From the NCBI GenBank assembly GCA_963965975.1, contig OZ014418.1:5220775-5284774 (forward strand): a DNA stretch of 64,000 nucleotides, written 5' to 3'. The translations under genes were made by a program, and so were the position numbers. The notes under the pieces were generated by a model. That model worked only from the letters and a program-made list of their open reading frames with translations, searched no databases and had not been told where the DNA came from. This stretch comes from Xestospongia bergquistia (taxonomy: Eukaryota > Porifera > Demospongiae > Haplosclerida > Petrosiidae). Positions 23,163 through 33,330 of this stretch are shown here, in pieces. The first letter of the stretch is position 1, and each line of letters begins with the position of its first letter.

Positions 23163-25430
23163 TTAACTTACACCCCAGACTCCTTAAGTTATATCAATGT
23201 CTTGAGCCGATGTCCAGCGATGCTATATAAATAAAACAAATATTAAAAGTAATGATGTGTTATCAGTTATTATGCATTAGTGGTATATGCTATTAACTTA
23301 CTCCCCCAGACAATTGAGATAGGTTCATGTCTTGAGCGATGATTCCGATATCCAGCGACGCTATAGAAATAAAACACAAATTAAAAGTAATGATATGTTA
23401 CGAGTTAATATAAATTAGTAGTTTATGCTATTAACTTACTCCTCAGACTCTTGAGATAAGTTGATGTCTTGAGTCTTGATTCCGATGTCCAGCGACGCTA
23501 TAGAAACAAAAGGGAATTTAAGAGTAATGATGTATTATGAGTTAATGTAAACTAGTAGTTTATGCTATTAACTTACTCCCCAGACTCTTGAGATAGGTTG
23601 ATGTCTTCAGCCTTGATGCCGATGTCTAACGACGCTATAGAAATATTGCAGATATTAAGAATGATGTGTTATGAGTTAATGTAAATTAGTATTGTGTGCT
23701 ATTAACTTGCTCCCCAGACTCTTGAGATAGGTTGACGTCTTCAGCCTTGATGCTAACGTCCAGTGACGCTATAGAAATAAAGCAGAAATTTAGAGTAATG
23801 ATGTGTTATGAGTTAATATAAATTAGTAGTGTATGCTATTAACTTACTCCCCAGACTCTTGAGATAGGCTGATGTCTTCAGCCTTGATGCTGATGTCCAG
23901 TGACACTATAGAAATAAAGCAGTGATGATGTGTTATGAGTTAATATAAATTAGTAGTGTATCCTATTAACTTACTCCCCAGACTCTTGAGATAGGTGGTT
24001 GTCTTTAGCCTTGATGCTGATGTCCAGCGATGCTATAAAAATAAAGCAGTAATGATGTGTTATAAGTTAATATAAATTAGTAGTGTAGCCTATTAACTTA
24101 CTCCCCAGACTCTTGAGATAGGTTGACGTCTTCAGCCTTGATGCTAACGTCCAGCGACGCTACAGAAATAAAGCAGATATTAAGAGTAATGATGTTTTAT
24201 GAGTTAATATAAATTAGTAGTGTATGCTATTAACTTACTCCCCAGACTCTTGAGATAGGTTGACGTCTTCAGCCTTGATGCTAACGTCCAGCGACGCTAT
24301 AGAAATATAGCAGATATTAAGAGTAATGATGTTTTATGAGTTAATATAAATTAGTAGTGTATGCTATTAACTTACTCCCCAGACTCTTGAGATAGGTTGA
24401 TGTCTTCAGGCTTGATGCCGATGTCCAGCGATGCTATAGAAATAAAGCAGATATTTAGAGTAATGATGTGTTATGAGTTAATATAAATTAGTAGTGTATC
24501 CTATTAACTTACTCCCCAGACTCTTGAGATAGGCTGATGTCTTCAGCCTTGATGCTGATGTTCAGTGACACTATAGAAATAAAGCAGTAATGATGTGTTA
24601 TAAGTTAATATAAATTAGTAGTGTATCCTATTAACTTACTCCCCAGACTCTTGAGATAGGTTGACGTCTTCAGCCGTGATGCTAACGTCCAGTGACGCTA
24701 TAGAAAAAAAGCAGATATTTAGAGTAATGATGTGTTATGAGTTAATATAAATTAGTAGTGTATCCTATTAACTTACTCCCCAGACTCTTGAGATAGGCTG
24801 ATGTCTTCAGCCTTGATGCTGATGTTCAGTGACACTATAGAAATAAAGCAGTAATGATGTGTTGTAAGTTAATATAAATTAGTAGTGTATCCTATTAACT
24901 TACTCCCCAGACTCTTGAGATAGGTTGACGTCTTCAGCCGTGATGCTAACCTCCAGCGACGCTATAGAAAAAAAGCAGATATTTAGAGTAATGATGTGTT
25001 ATAAGTTAATATAAATTAGTAGTGTATCCTATTAACTTACTCCTCAGACTCTTGAGATAAGTTGATGTCTTCAGCCTTAATGCTGATGTCCAGCGACGCT
25101 ATAGAAATAAAGCAGATATTAGGAGTAATGATGTTTTATGAGTTAATAGAAATTAGTAGTGTATGCTATTAACTTACTCCCCAGACTCTTGAGATTGGTT
25201 GTTGTCTTTAGCCTTGCTGCTGATGTCCAGCGATGCTACAGAAATAATGCAGATATTAAGAGTAATGATCTGTTATGAGTTAATATAAATTAGTAGTGTA
25301 TGCTATTAACTTACTCCCCAGACTCTTGAGATAAGTTGATGTCTTCAGACTTGATGCCAATGTCCAACGATGCTATTAAGCCTTGATGCCGATGTCCAGC
25401 AATGCTATGAAAATAAACCAAAGTTAGAAG
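23163..25430 (-). repeat. Tandem array of about 17 exon-like units (about 134 bp each)
   Basis: Units begin (as + strand TTAACTTACTCC) near 23163, 23293, 23432, 23569, 23700, 23839, 23967, 24095, 24229, 24367, 24505, 24630, 24767, 24895, 25032, 25167 and 25303, with a partial unit after 25370. On the minus strand each unit has a TACTAAT word, a pyrimidine-rich TTTATTTCTATAG acceptor, a core of usually 58 nt, then GTAAGTTAAT as donor (one unit has GCAAGT). One frame of every core is open and reads like SLDISIKAEDINLSQESG, with changes confined to a few positions (D/N, I/V, S/G, K/T, N/S). Because 58 is not a multiple of three, joining consecutive cores would hit a stop in the third. They could be mutually exclusive exons, non-coding exons, or a satellite born from an exon. 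Confidence 0.75.
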
Positions 25431-25479
25431 CAATAATATATTATATGCTAACATTACAATATATATTGACAATATTACA

Positions 25480-25600
25480 TTTGACAATATTACATTTGGC
25501 AGTGTTACATTTGGTAGTGTTACATTTGGCAGCATTACATTTGGTAGTATTACATTTGGTAGTGTTACATTTGGTAGTGTTACATTTTGTAGTATTTGAT
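25480..25600. repeat. 15-bp minisatellite, right bracket (inverted)
   Basis: About eight copies of TTACATTTGGTAGTG-like 15-mers, the reverse complement of the motif at 23075-23145. On the minus strand it is open as LPNVT repeats, but I see no gene that would use it. Confidence 0.75.
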
Positions 25601-25639
25601 GAAAATGTCAAAGTATTAGTTAACGTTCACACATTTTAA

Positions 25640-26640
25640 TTATTGATATACTTACCAATTATTGAGTGCTTCATCTGCATGAATGTGAGTATGTGTATGT
25701 GTGACAAGATAACATAATACTGTTAAGTTATACAATATGATATTAAATATATGTACCATTATCTAGATATCCAAGCTGTATATCTAGAAGACAAGAAATC
25801 ATATTATCAAATGATTATAATTAAGTTTATTTTTATGTAATAGATTACGTTATCATGTGATGTTGATATCCCACAACATAAAAACTTGGAAGAAACAGGA
25901 CATTCTTAAGTAGGTTGCAAAAACCTGATTAAAAACAATAATATATATTTACATTTAACCTGAATTTTATTCAATAGATCAGTAGATAGGACTAGCTCTA
26001 TAAAGAAAGAGAACACAGCAATATTATGTGAGAAAATGTTTACTTTCTTATTTGACTGCCTACAGTGACAGTGATACCTAATGATATAATGTATAAGTTA
26101 ATCCACAATCTATGTATGTAGCATTTAATACCTGTAGATATAGTAATATGAGATATCATTGAATAGAATAACGTGTTCGTGAATAGGATGATAAACAGAT
26201 AAAAAAAATGAAGCAGTAAGATTAAAGTTGACTGACCAATTATCAGTAGTCTACAGAAAATACAACCTGTAACAATTGATAGAACATTTTACAACATTTT
26301 ATGGACTAGCCTCTTACAAATATTCCATGGACTAGTGCCATTATATTAACTCCAGTCCACTTCTAGTATCATAGAAGGAGTAAGATTTTAGTTAACCAAT
26401 TGTACAAATTCAGTATAGATCAGTGACACATAGAAAGAAAACACAACATTAATTATAATACAGTCTTACACATTCTTCATTATCCAAGAGTTAGCTCATG
26501 AACCTGACAATATATTCTATGCCATTGACAGCTGTTAACTAGAAACAAATCAACTTCTTAAGGTATAATGAAATTATGAGAGACCTTCAATCCTTCTTTG
26601 ATTCTTGCAGTAGCAATGTCAATATTTAACATTAAGGCGG
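25640..26640. other. No gene seen
   Basis: AT-rich sequence with short open frames only. No repeat family, RNA gene or motif recognised. Confidence 0.5.
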
Positions 26641-26765
26641 TAAACTGTACTTGTTCACGTGAGTTGTAGTATACTGACTCAGTATACTATAAACTGTACT
26701 TGTTCACGTGAGTTGTAGTATACTGACTCAGTATACTACAGGGTCAGAGTTGTAGTATACGGAGT
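26641..26765. repeat. 49-bp tandem repeat with palindromes
   Basis: A 49-base unit starting TAAACTGTACTTGTTCACGT repeats at 26690, followed by a shorter third part. Each unit contains AGTATACTGACTCAGTATAC, a near-perfect inverted repeat able to form a small hairpin. Confidence 0.7.
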
Positions 26766-26861
26766 CAGTACACAAAGGTAAATCTATTATTCATAAGTTA
26801 AGAATTTTTGTTATTTACTTGATTAAAATATTGTTAATTTCTTAATTGTAATTCTATACAG

Positions 26862-26997
26862 AGTATCTGTATAGTTATAAAGCTATAGATGAGGAAGGAC
26901 AAGATCTCTTTTGTACTTGTATTGAACTGAAGGAGAAAGGAAAATACAACTGTACTTGTTTTGTTAATGATCTACCTACTACTGCTGAAGTACATTA
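26862..26997 (+). CDS. Possible terminal coding exon, cysteine-rich tail
   Basis: After a TCTATACAG acceptor an open frame (phase 1 entry) runs 44 codons to TAA: YSYKAIDEEGQDLFCTC, then KYNCTCFVNDL and a short tail. Composition is more protein-like than the surroundings. No upstream exon was identified and I do not recognise the family. Confidence 0.3.
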
Positions 26998-26999
26998 AA

Positions 27000-27620
27000 A
27001 GTGGTATATATTCCCTCTAACCTGTTGATATTAGTTATGTAAAAGAGTGGTTGTCTATAGTCAAACTTACTCTGTGCAAACAACAATTTTAGAAAAAAAA
27101 TCACTGTAAATTTCCATGCAAATAACACCAAACAATTTTAGAAACCTTCCTTTTCCTGTTATCACTTAAACATAGCAACCAATTGTGTTGAGTTATAAAT
27201 TCCATTATTATAAACATTCTGATTCTTACCCTAAAGCTTGACTTACTGACCTACTGACCTTTGACTTAATCTATCGATAATAATTCATGCCTTTTCATTT
27301 TTGAATTAATTTGAGGAGAATTATTTTAAACACAAATTATGTTTGCATTATTATGACACATAATAATTAAGCTTACTCATTTACTAAAGCAACATCTGTT
27401 ATTCCAGTCTTGTTTTAAATAAGGTTTAATTGTTATAATTGCTACTACTATAATATGAGCAACATAGCATACCATACATAACTGTAGAGTATACTAGTGA
27501 TATATAATACATACAGTTAAATTTATTATATATATAGTAGTTAATAACTAAATTAGATAAAAGCAGCTTACAATAAGTGTAGCCATAGTTTAACTATATT
27601 GACAATCCTAACATACTATG
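27000..27620. other. No gene seen
   Basis: AT-rich, no motif or repeat recognised. Confidence 0.45.
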
Positions 27621-27623
27621 ACA

Positions 27624-27746
27624 ATGGATATCATATTGTTAGTACTAGTGTTACTAGCTCATGATATTACTACTGTAGGACAGGGATCCTCCCACAGTAT
27701 GACAGCTGGCATTATGTGGGACAACGTCACTGCACTTAGACTGTAA
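27624..27746 (+). CDS. Possible secreted-protein first exon (signal peptide), second copy
   Basis: ATG followed by DIILLVLVLLAHDITTVG, then QGSSHSMTAGIMWDN; open for 40 codons. A usable donor (GTAAAC at 27743) lies at its end. Paralogue of 22387-22497. No downstream exon found. Confidence 0.35.
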   Translation: MDIILLVLVLLAHDITTVGQGSSHSMTAGIMWDNVTALRL

Positions 27747-27924
27747 ACTACCCTTATTCTGTTTGATTTATTAGCTACTATATATGTAACAAATTTAACT
27801 GTATGTATTATATATCACTAGTCTATACTCTAGAGTTATGTATGGTATGCTTTGTTAATCATATGATATGATAGTAGTAGCAGTCATTGTGAAACCATTG
27901 TCGAAGGGAGGCACAAATACAGTC

Positions 27925-28190
27925 ACACTTGACGATGCTATTGTTTCTAAGGCAATGTTTAGATCATTGAGCAATTTTCATTTAGAGAGTTGAACATTGA
28001 ATATTTAATATTGACTGACAATTTTATAAATTCAAAATTAAATATTGAATATTGACTTAAATATTTGGAAATTGAAATTTGAATGTTGACTATTAAGTCA
28101 ATATTTAATGTTAATGTTTTCCTTTTGAAAAATTCCTGCAATTTCAATGATTAAATATGAATACAATGAAAAGTCTAGATATTAATAAAT
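27925..28190 (+). repeat. Dispersed repeat R2
   Basis: Contains GTCACACTTGACGATGC, GATCATTGAGCAATTTTCAT and many ATTGAATATTTAATATTGAC-like words. The reverse complement occurs at 55990-56420 and at 63560 to the window end, in both cases next to R1, as here. R1 and R2 may be two parts of one element. Confidence 0.7.
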
Positions 28191-28247
28191 TTTAATATTT
28201 AATTATGTAATAAATAAAAAAGGTGAATAATCGATTAAAGCTATGTG

Positions 28248-28700
28248 ATGATAGCAGCATGCATAGTTTACAGATAGTGCTTCATAACACATAACCAAAA
28301 TCAGGAACCTATGAAAGCCAAAGGTGAATATTCCAATTCCAATTAATCACTCAATGAAGGGAAGTGACCTCTCTCTTAGAATGGAGCGAAGCGACATGTT
28401 TCCGGTTAGTGTGGGGATATAGGATTTTAGTTGTTAAAAAGTCCATCGAAGGATAGAAAATAGAATTGGAATAAATTTGGAAAACATCAAAGTAGAATAT
28501 GAAATTATGAAGTAGAATTTGATGTTCGCCTTCAGCTTCTGACAACTGCAAACATTTTTCTCAATCTAAAAGAGACGGCTCGTGGCACTTGCGCTTAGCG
28601 TTTTATTCACTGCGCATGCGTCATAGTATATGACTACTTTACAGTTGGCACTTCGTACTCTTCCTAGCCTGAGTTACAACAAACAGATTTAAGTGTCAAA
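28248..28700 (+). repeat. Dispersed repeat R1
   Basis: About 450 bases from AGCAGCATGCATAGTTTACA to CTAGCCTGAGTTACAAC. Internal landmarks: GGAGCGAAGCGACATGTTTC, TTTTAGTTGTTAAAAAGTCC and TGCGCATGCGTCATAGTATA. Five copies in the window. No coding capacity and no clear inverted ends: an unclassified non-autonomous element. Confidence 0.7.
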
Positions 28701-29076
28701 CTCAAAATAGAGTATACATGAAAGAGACACAAGATACTTATACATGGAAGAATTGAACTGATAGATTTTAACAATTGCTTTACTAAACATTACTGCCTCA
28801 TACTTTTGAAGTAAAAGATAGTACAATTGTTCATAATGAAAACCATAAAGTCAGTCATCTTGTTAAGAATGTGTATCCTTATTCCATCATTGATAAACAT
28901 GAGCAGAATTAGTACCTTACAATTCTGGAAGCCTTCTACAGCATGGTTTACATCCCAATTAGACAGACATTCCCTTATGACAGTTTGGCTAACAATACTT
29001 ACACATACATAGACTAAAATTTTGGCTATTCACATAATGATACTCTAATGTTACTATCAGTCATTAATCTAGGTAG

Positions 29077-30055
29077 TTATTTTAACTCTCCATATTCGCT
29101 ATTCTTCTTATGAGATAGAACAAGCAAAACAGCTGAAAAGCCAATGAACCCAACAAGTAAGAGACACTCCACCCATGCACAAGCCTGTAATAATAAGAAA
29201 AAGATGTTCAATTAGCTAGGTTAATTACTACATTATGTTTAATAAAATTATATTTAAAAAACCATTAAGAATCTTCTCCTAAAAAAGCTAGGATTGTTAC
29301 CATACAGCAAGGGTGGTGATTTATTTTATTTCCGCTAAATATAAAGTATATACAGAATAGTGCAAATCAAACAATTCATATATTGCTTTGCTTATGATAT
29401 AAAATCACTAACCATTGAGGACTGAATAGTATGAAAGAAGTGGACTCCTCCTGGCATATTGTCTATATCAGAGCACCTGCACATTATTGACATAGAAGTA
29501 TAAAAAAATTACAATATGTTGCTAACTCAACTTCTTAAATAAACAAGTTTCAATTAGTGTTTTGCATGTTTTACTCAGCCCTGATGATATAACTATAGCA
29601 ACAATCAGAGACATCAAGACAGCCAATGTGATAACAAAGATGACCACAATATTAAAAACAGTAGCATTGAATTGCAAAATATGGCATGTTATTATGACAA
29701 TATAATATGTGTGTGTGTATGTTGTACAATACCTTCTCTTAATTATCACTGCAAGAACAATAGTCACTAGTGCAGCAAGTATCAGAAAAGATACTGTAGC
29801 TTGTCCTACAATAACAAACTGATAGATACTGTTGGAACTAAATCCTTGGTCATCATCAATAAGGAGAATGCAATAGTGATCAGAAAATGGGCTGTTTTCA
29901 GTGATTTTTTTGATATCATTGTTCTTATCTGCCAACACACCAAGTGATACCAGAGCAAAGGTCAGAGCAACAAAAAGTAGAAAAAATTTCACTATTAAGA
30001 GGATAATAGTGAATAAGTTCCCAACTGGTACTGGATTATTGTTTACAGTCCTCAT
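29077..30055 (-). CDS. Four-helix (tetraspan) membrane protein C with retained intron 1
   Basis: Exon 1 starts at ATG 30055 (MRTVNNNPVPVGNLF) and would end at 29733 (donor GTATTG). The exon-2 acceptor CAG of gene B is CAA here, and no other AG is close. However the 66-base intron (29667-29732) has no stop and a length divisible by three, so the frame runs straight into exon 2 (ends 29532), adding 22 residues (CTTYTHTYYIVIITCHILQF) between helices 2 and 3. Exons 3 (29413-29476) and 4 (29077-29184) are intact in frame, ending HKKNSEYGELK. Read this way the gene gives 231 aa. Alternatively it is a pseudogene that merely kept its frame. Confidence 0.6.
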
Positions 30056-30253
30056 TTCGCTAATACTGGATGGAGAATGTTGAGATTGCTAAAACTGTTT
30101 TTATTAACATTGACTTTGTTCCTGCAAATGTACAGTTACACTGTCTCAAAACAAATGTTTATTCAAGCCCAAAATGACTAATACAAAATCAGGACTGAAC
30201 TGGAACATTACACACAGCTTGTTGTGAAAAAATCCAGAAATAACAATTAATGA

Positions 30254-30968
30254 TCATCGCTTTGGCCATCCCCTCCTCACATAATCAACAATCTTGCTAA
30301 GAATGGAGTCATGCCTGGTTCCAGCGTGAACTTGGTTACAGGTGACTGGTAAGGCTTGAATTTGAGAGAGATTTAAGATGGTAACAGTCTTCATTTCACC
30401 CACTGCTTCTTGGTCATGTAATAGAAATCTTGACAGTCCATCAGCATTGCTATGTGTTTCTGTAGGTTTAAAACAAATATTGTAATCATAACCTGACAAA
30501 AGAAGTGCCCAGCACTATAAACGAGCAGCAGCTAAAGAAGGAATTCCTTTCTTTGAACCAAAATTGCAGTGAGAGGTTTGTGGTCGGTTATGAGGGTAAA
30601 TTTTCTTCCTTAAAGATATTGGCGAAATTTACAAACTCCAAAAATCAAAGAGAGAGTTTCTTTTTAAAGATGTGAATAGTTTTTCTCTGCAGTAGTTAGT
30701 GTGCATTAGGCAAAGGAAATTGGTTTAAAATACTTGAGAGATTTCGAATAAATTTTCCGTAGTAATTGAGTAAGCCAGGAAATTAGAAATTACAGAAGTT
30801 CTTGGACATTAGTAGGTGGGGAGCATTGGTGATGGCTTCCACTTTGCTGGGTACTGCACAAATTCTATCTTGATCAATTTGATGTCCGAGATACTCGACA
30901 GAAGGTATAAGGAAGTGACATTTGTCCTTCTTAAGTCTGAAATTGTGCTCTTCTAATCTGTTTAGCAC
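30254..30968 (-). pseudogene. Ty3/gypsy RT thumb and RNase H remnant
   Basis: Frame 30783-30968 (KKDKCHFLIPSVEYLGHQI) is the RT-connection segment. Frame 30254-30499 has ETHSNADGLSRF, the conserved (H/N)xxADxLSR tail of RNase H. Between them several stops and frameshifts. Confidence 0.75.
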
Positions 30969-30980
30969 AGCCGCTAAATG

Positions 30981-31928
30981 TCAAAGATGTTCTTCGTCAT
31001 CTTTTCCTGTGACTAATATGTCATCAATATAACAAATGACTCCTGGCAGTCCATGTAGGATCTTATCCATGTGCCTCTGAAAAATAGCTGATGCAATTCC
31101 AAATGGCAATCTGGTGAATTGGTATAGACTTTGGTGTCTGTTTATTGTGACATACTTCATAGAATCTTCCTCCAGTGCTAGTTGTAGGTAGGCTTGAGAA
31201 ATATCTAACTTTGTAAAATGTTTTCCATTTGCTAATGTAGCAAACAAATCTTCAGGCTTGGGAAGTGGGTACTGGTCTACAGTGAGAGCTTGGTTTATCG
31301 TGACCTTGTAGTCTCCACAGATTCGAAATCGACCATCCTTCTTAGGAACAGGGACAATTGGAGCAGCCCAATCACTGCTATCCACCTTTTTTAAGATCCC
31401 TTGTTCTTCCAATCTGTCTAATTCCTTCCCTATAGCTTCTTTGACTGAAAAAAGTACAGGCCTAGGTTTGAAAAATCGTGGAGTTGCATCAGGCTTAACA
31501 TTTAATATCGCCTTCTTTGGGTGTACTGTTCTCAGTTCATCCTTGAATAATGCTTTGTGCTTGTCAAGTAAGTCATTGAGGCCAATAGGCTTGTTATGAA
31601 TTGTGGCAATTCGATGCCAATCAAGCCAAATATATTTCAGCCAGTTTCGTCCCATTAGAGTTGGACCATTACCAGGAACTACATAGAGTATGAACTGAGC
31701 AGATTGTCCTTGATAACACACGCCAACATGCAACTGTCCTAGAACAGGCATAGGTTCGTTAGTGTACGTTTTTAGCACTAACTTGCATGTTTGTAACTTT
31801 ATCTCAGGGAAGTATTTCTTTTTTGTGGCTTCCGAGATTATAGATACTGTAGCTCCGGTGTCTACTTCTATGTTTAGAGGTTTTTGGGCAACCTGTAGTG
31901 TGACTTGAATTGGCGGACAGGGAGACAC
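30981..31928 (-). pseudogene. Ty3/gypsy protease and reverse transcriptase (open 315 codons)
   Basis: The protease motif VDTGATVSII and ALMGRNW-like TLMGRNWL come first. The RT follows, with WAAPIVPVPKKDGRFRICGD, FTKLDISQAYLQL (first catalytic Asp), RLPFGIASA and the YIDD box (catalytic Asp pair) near the end. This part is undamaged, but the element around it is truncated. Confidence 0.85.
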
Positions 31929-31994
31929 TGTCTCACTTAGTGTGTAAGCCCTGACTTCTTCTGAATCAGCATTACCTTGAGACTGTTGATGTAC

Positions 31995-32600
31995 CTAATG
32001 AGTACCGTTATACTTTTTCTTTGATTTCTGTGAATTTTCAGGAGAGTTGTACTTCCTCCATGGATTATAACGATAAGCTAGAGCTATGTGTCCCTTCTTT
32101 CCACAAGAATTGCAACTTGAATCCTTGAATCTGCATTCTGCAGGGATGTCATTTGATTTTCCACATCTGCAGCATAACTGTGGGCTGTTTTGGGGTTTGT
32201 CTGGACTCCCTATAATCTTCTTGATGTGCTGTTCCTGTCCTTTCAGTCTTCTAGAACTGTGGTCAGCAGCTTCCATCCCTTGGGCGAGTTCCATGACCTT
32301 CGCCAGGGTAATTTTAGGCTTGGATAACAACCTACGTTGAATGGCTTCACTACGAAGTCCACATACGAATCTGTCTTCCTCCAGGTATGCTTCGAATTCG
32401 CACGTAACTGCTAATTTTGTTAGAGCGGCATCATATTCACCAATAGTTTCACCTGGCCTCTGATTCCGCCTGTGGAATGTAAACCTTTCTGAAATAATTA
32501 GCCTTTTTGGGTCAAAGTGGTCTTTTAATAATTGAGCAATTGCAGGCAGAGTTAATGTTTTTGGATTCTCTGGAGCTGCTAAGACACATATCAGTGAGTA
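31995..32600 (-). pseudogene. Ty3/gypsy gag with two zinc knuckles
   Basis: Frame 31995-32330 contains CCRCGKSNDIPAECRF and CNSCGKKGHIALAY, CCHC-type knuckles (the first with a changed His). Upstream, 32340-32600, the translated sequence (TFHRRNQRPGETIGEYDAAL-like) is typical of gag, but is interrupted. Confidence 0.65.
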
Positions 32601-32792
32601 ATGGGTCCAATTGAACTGATGAGAATAGGCACCCTTTTGACATCTGCCACTTCATTTGCTTTGAAGTATAGTAGCACACAATCAAGGTATTTTGTGATTG
32701 TCTCTACGTAGGAGTTAAATTTCTTAAGAGGTCCAAATTATGTTATACCAGTAGCCATTGTTTGGTTGGAATCCACAACCCTCGTCGCCAAT

Positions 32793-33017
32793 TGTAGTAT
32801 TTGGTTAAGTTAAAATAACTTTAATGGATAGAATGAAACTCTAGTATAAGTAAAAACTAAATCCTATTTATACAAAATCAAAAACCAATAAAGAAAAGGT
32901 CTAAGTGACAAAACTATTAACACAATTAGTACCAATTTACAGTAAACATACCAACTAACATAATTACAAACAAAACTTAAGTGTTAAAGACTACAAAAGA
33001 GTTGAAAGGATATCACA
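32793..33017 (-). repeat. 5' LTR of the Ty3/gypsy remnant (225 bp)
   Basis: On the minus strand it starts TGTGATATCCTTTC at 33017 and ends CTACA at 32793, followed by the ATTGGCGACGAGG leader. The same LTR sits at 57226-57437 at the same position of a paralogous receptor exon. Confidence 0.7.
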
Positions 33018-33285
33018 ATATGTATATGATAGCAGCCCCTACAATTATGAGATAAATCAAGTTAGGACTGGAAAGTTTGAAAACTCTATTAGAGGGAGGG
33101 AAAATCAAGGTAAGACATACAACATCCAGTTACTGACTTTTTATTTCTAAAGACAATATTAAACACAAAACATACTGCTACAAAGATGAAACTACCAAAT
33201 GCTGCAATATCATAAATTATAATCAATGCTAGATGATTCTGGTGTATAGTATCCACTTCATAGCCATCATAAGGAGGAGTACCAT
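33018..33285 (-). pseudogene. Class C (GABA-B-like) receptor fragment 1: TM1 exon and interrupted TM2 exon
   Basis: TM1 exon 33138-33285 (acceptor CACTAG, donor GTCAGT) encodes DGTPPYDGYEV, a membrane helix, and CFVFNIVFRNKK. Spliced in phase 2 to the exon starting at 33085 it gives FRNKKVFKLSSPNLIYLIIV, the conserved TM1-loop-TM2 of GABA-B/metabotropic glutamate receptors. The TM2 exon is cut off by the Ty3/gypsy LTR at 33017. Confidence 0.7.
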
Positions 33286-33330
33286 CTAGTGACATAATAA
33301 TAGTAATATAATGTAGGTTATACAGTAATA

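Larger units (their letters stand above)
28248..30222. repeat. Segmental duplication block (copy 1)
   Basis: Nearly collinear with 39366-41318: both hold R1, a shared spacer, and a tetraspan gene (C and D). The similarity stops abruptly near ACATTACACA(C/T)AG(C/T)TTGTT. Beyond it copy 1 joins the Ty3/gypsy remnant. Confidence 0.85.
30254..33017 (-). mobile_element. Truncated Ty3/gypsy-type LTR retrotransposon
   Basis: Minus-strand order: LTR (32793-33017), a TTGGCGACGAGG-type leader right after the LTR, gag with zinc knuckles, protease, reverse transcriptase, part of RNase H. It stops at about 30254, before integrase and 3' LTR. It is inserted in the TM2 exon of a class C receptor copy. Confidence 0.8.

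Noticed and set aside
23163..25430. CRISPR array
   Set aside because: Eukaryotic context, units of about 134 bp that are similar throughout, no unique spacers.
23163..25430. One protein made by chaining all 58-nt cores
   Set aside because: Each core shifts the frame by one; the third consecutive core reads into TGA.
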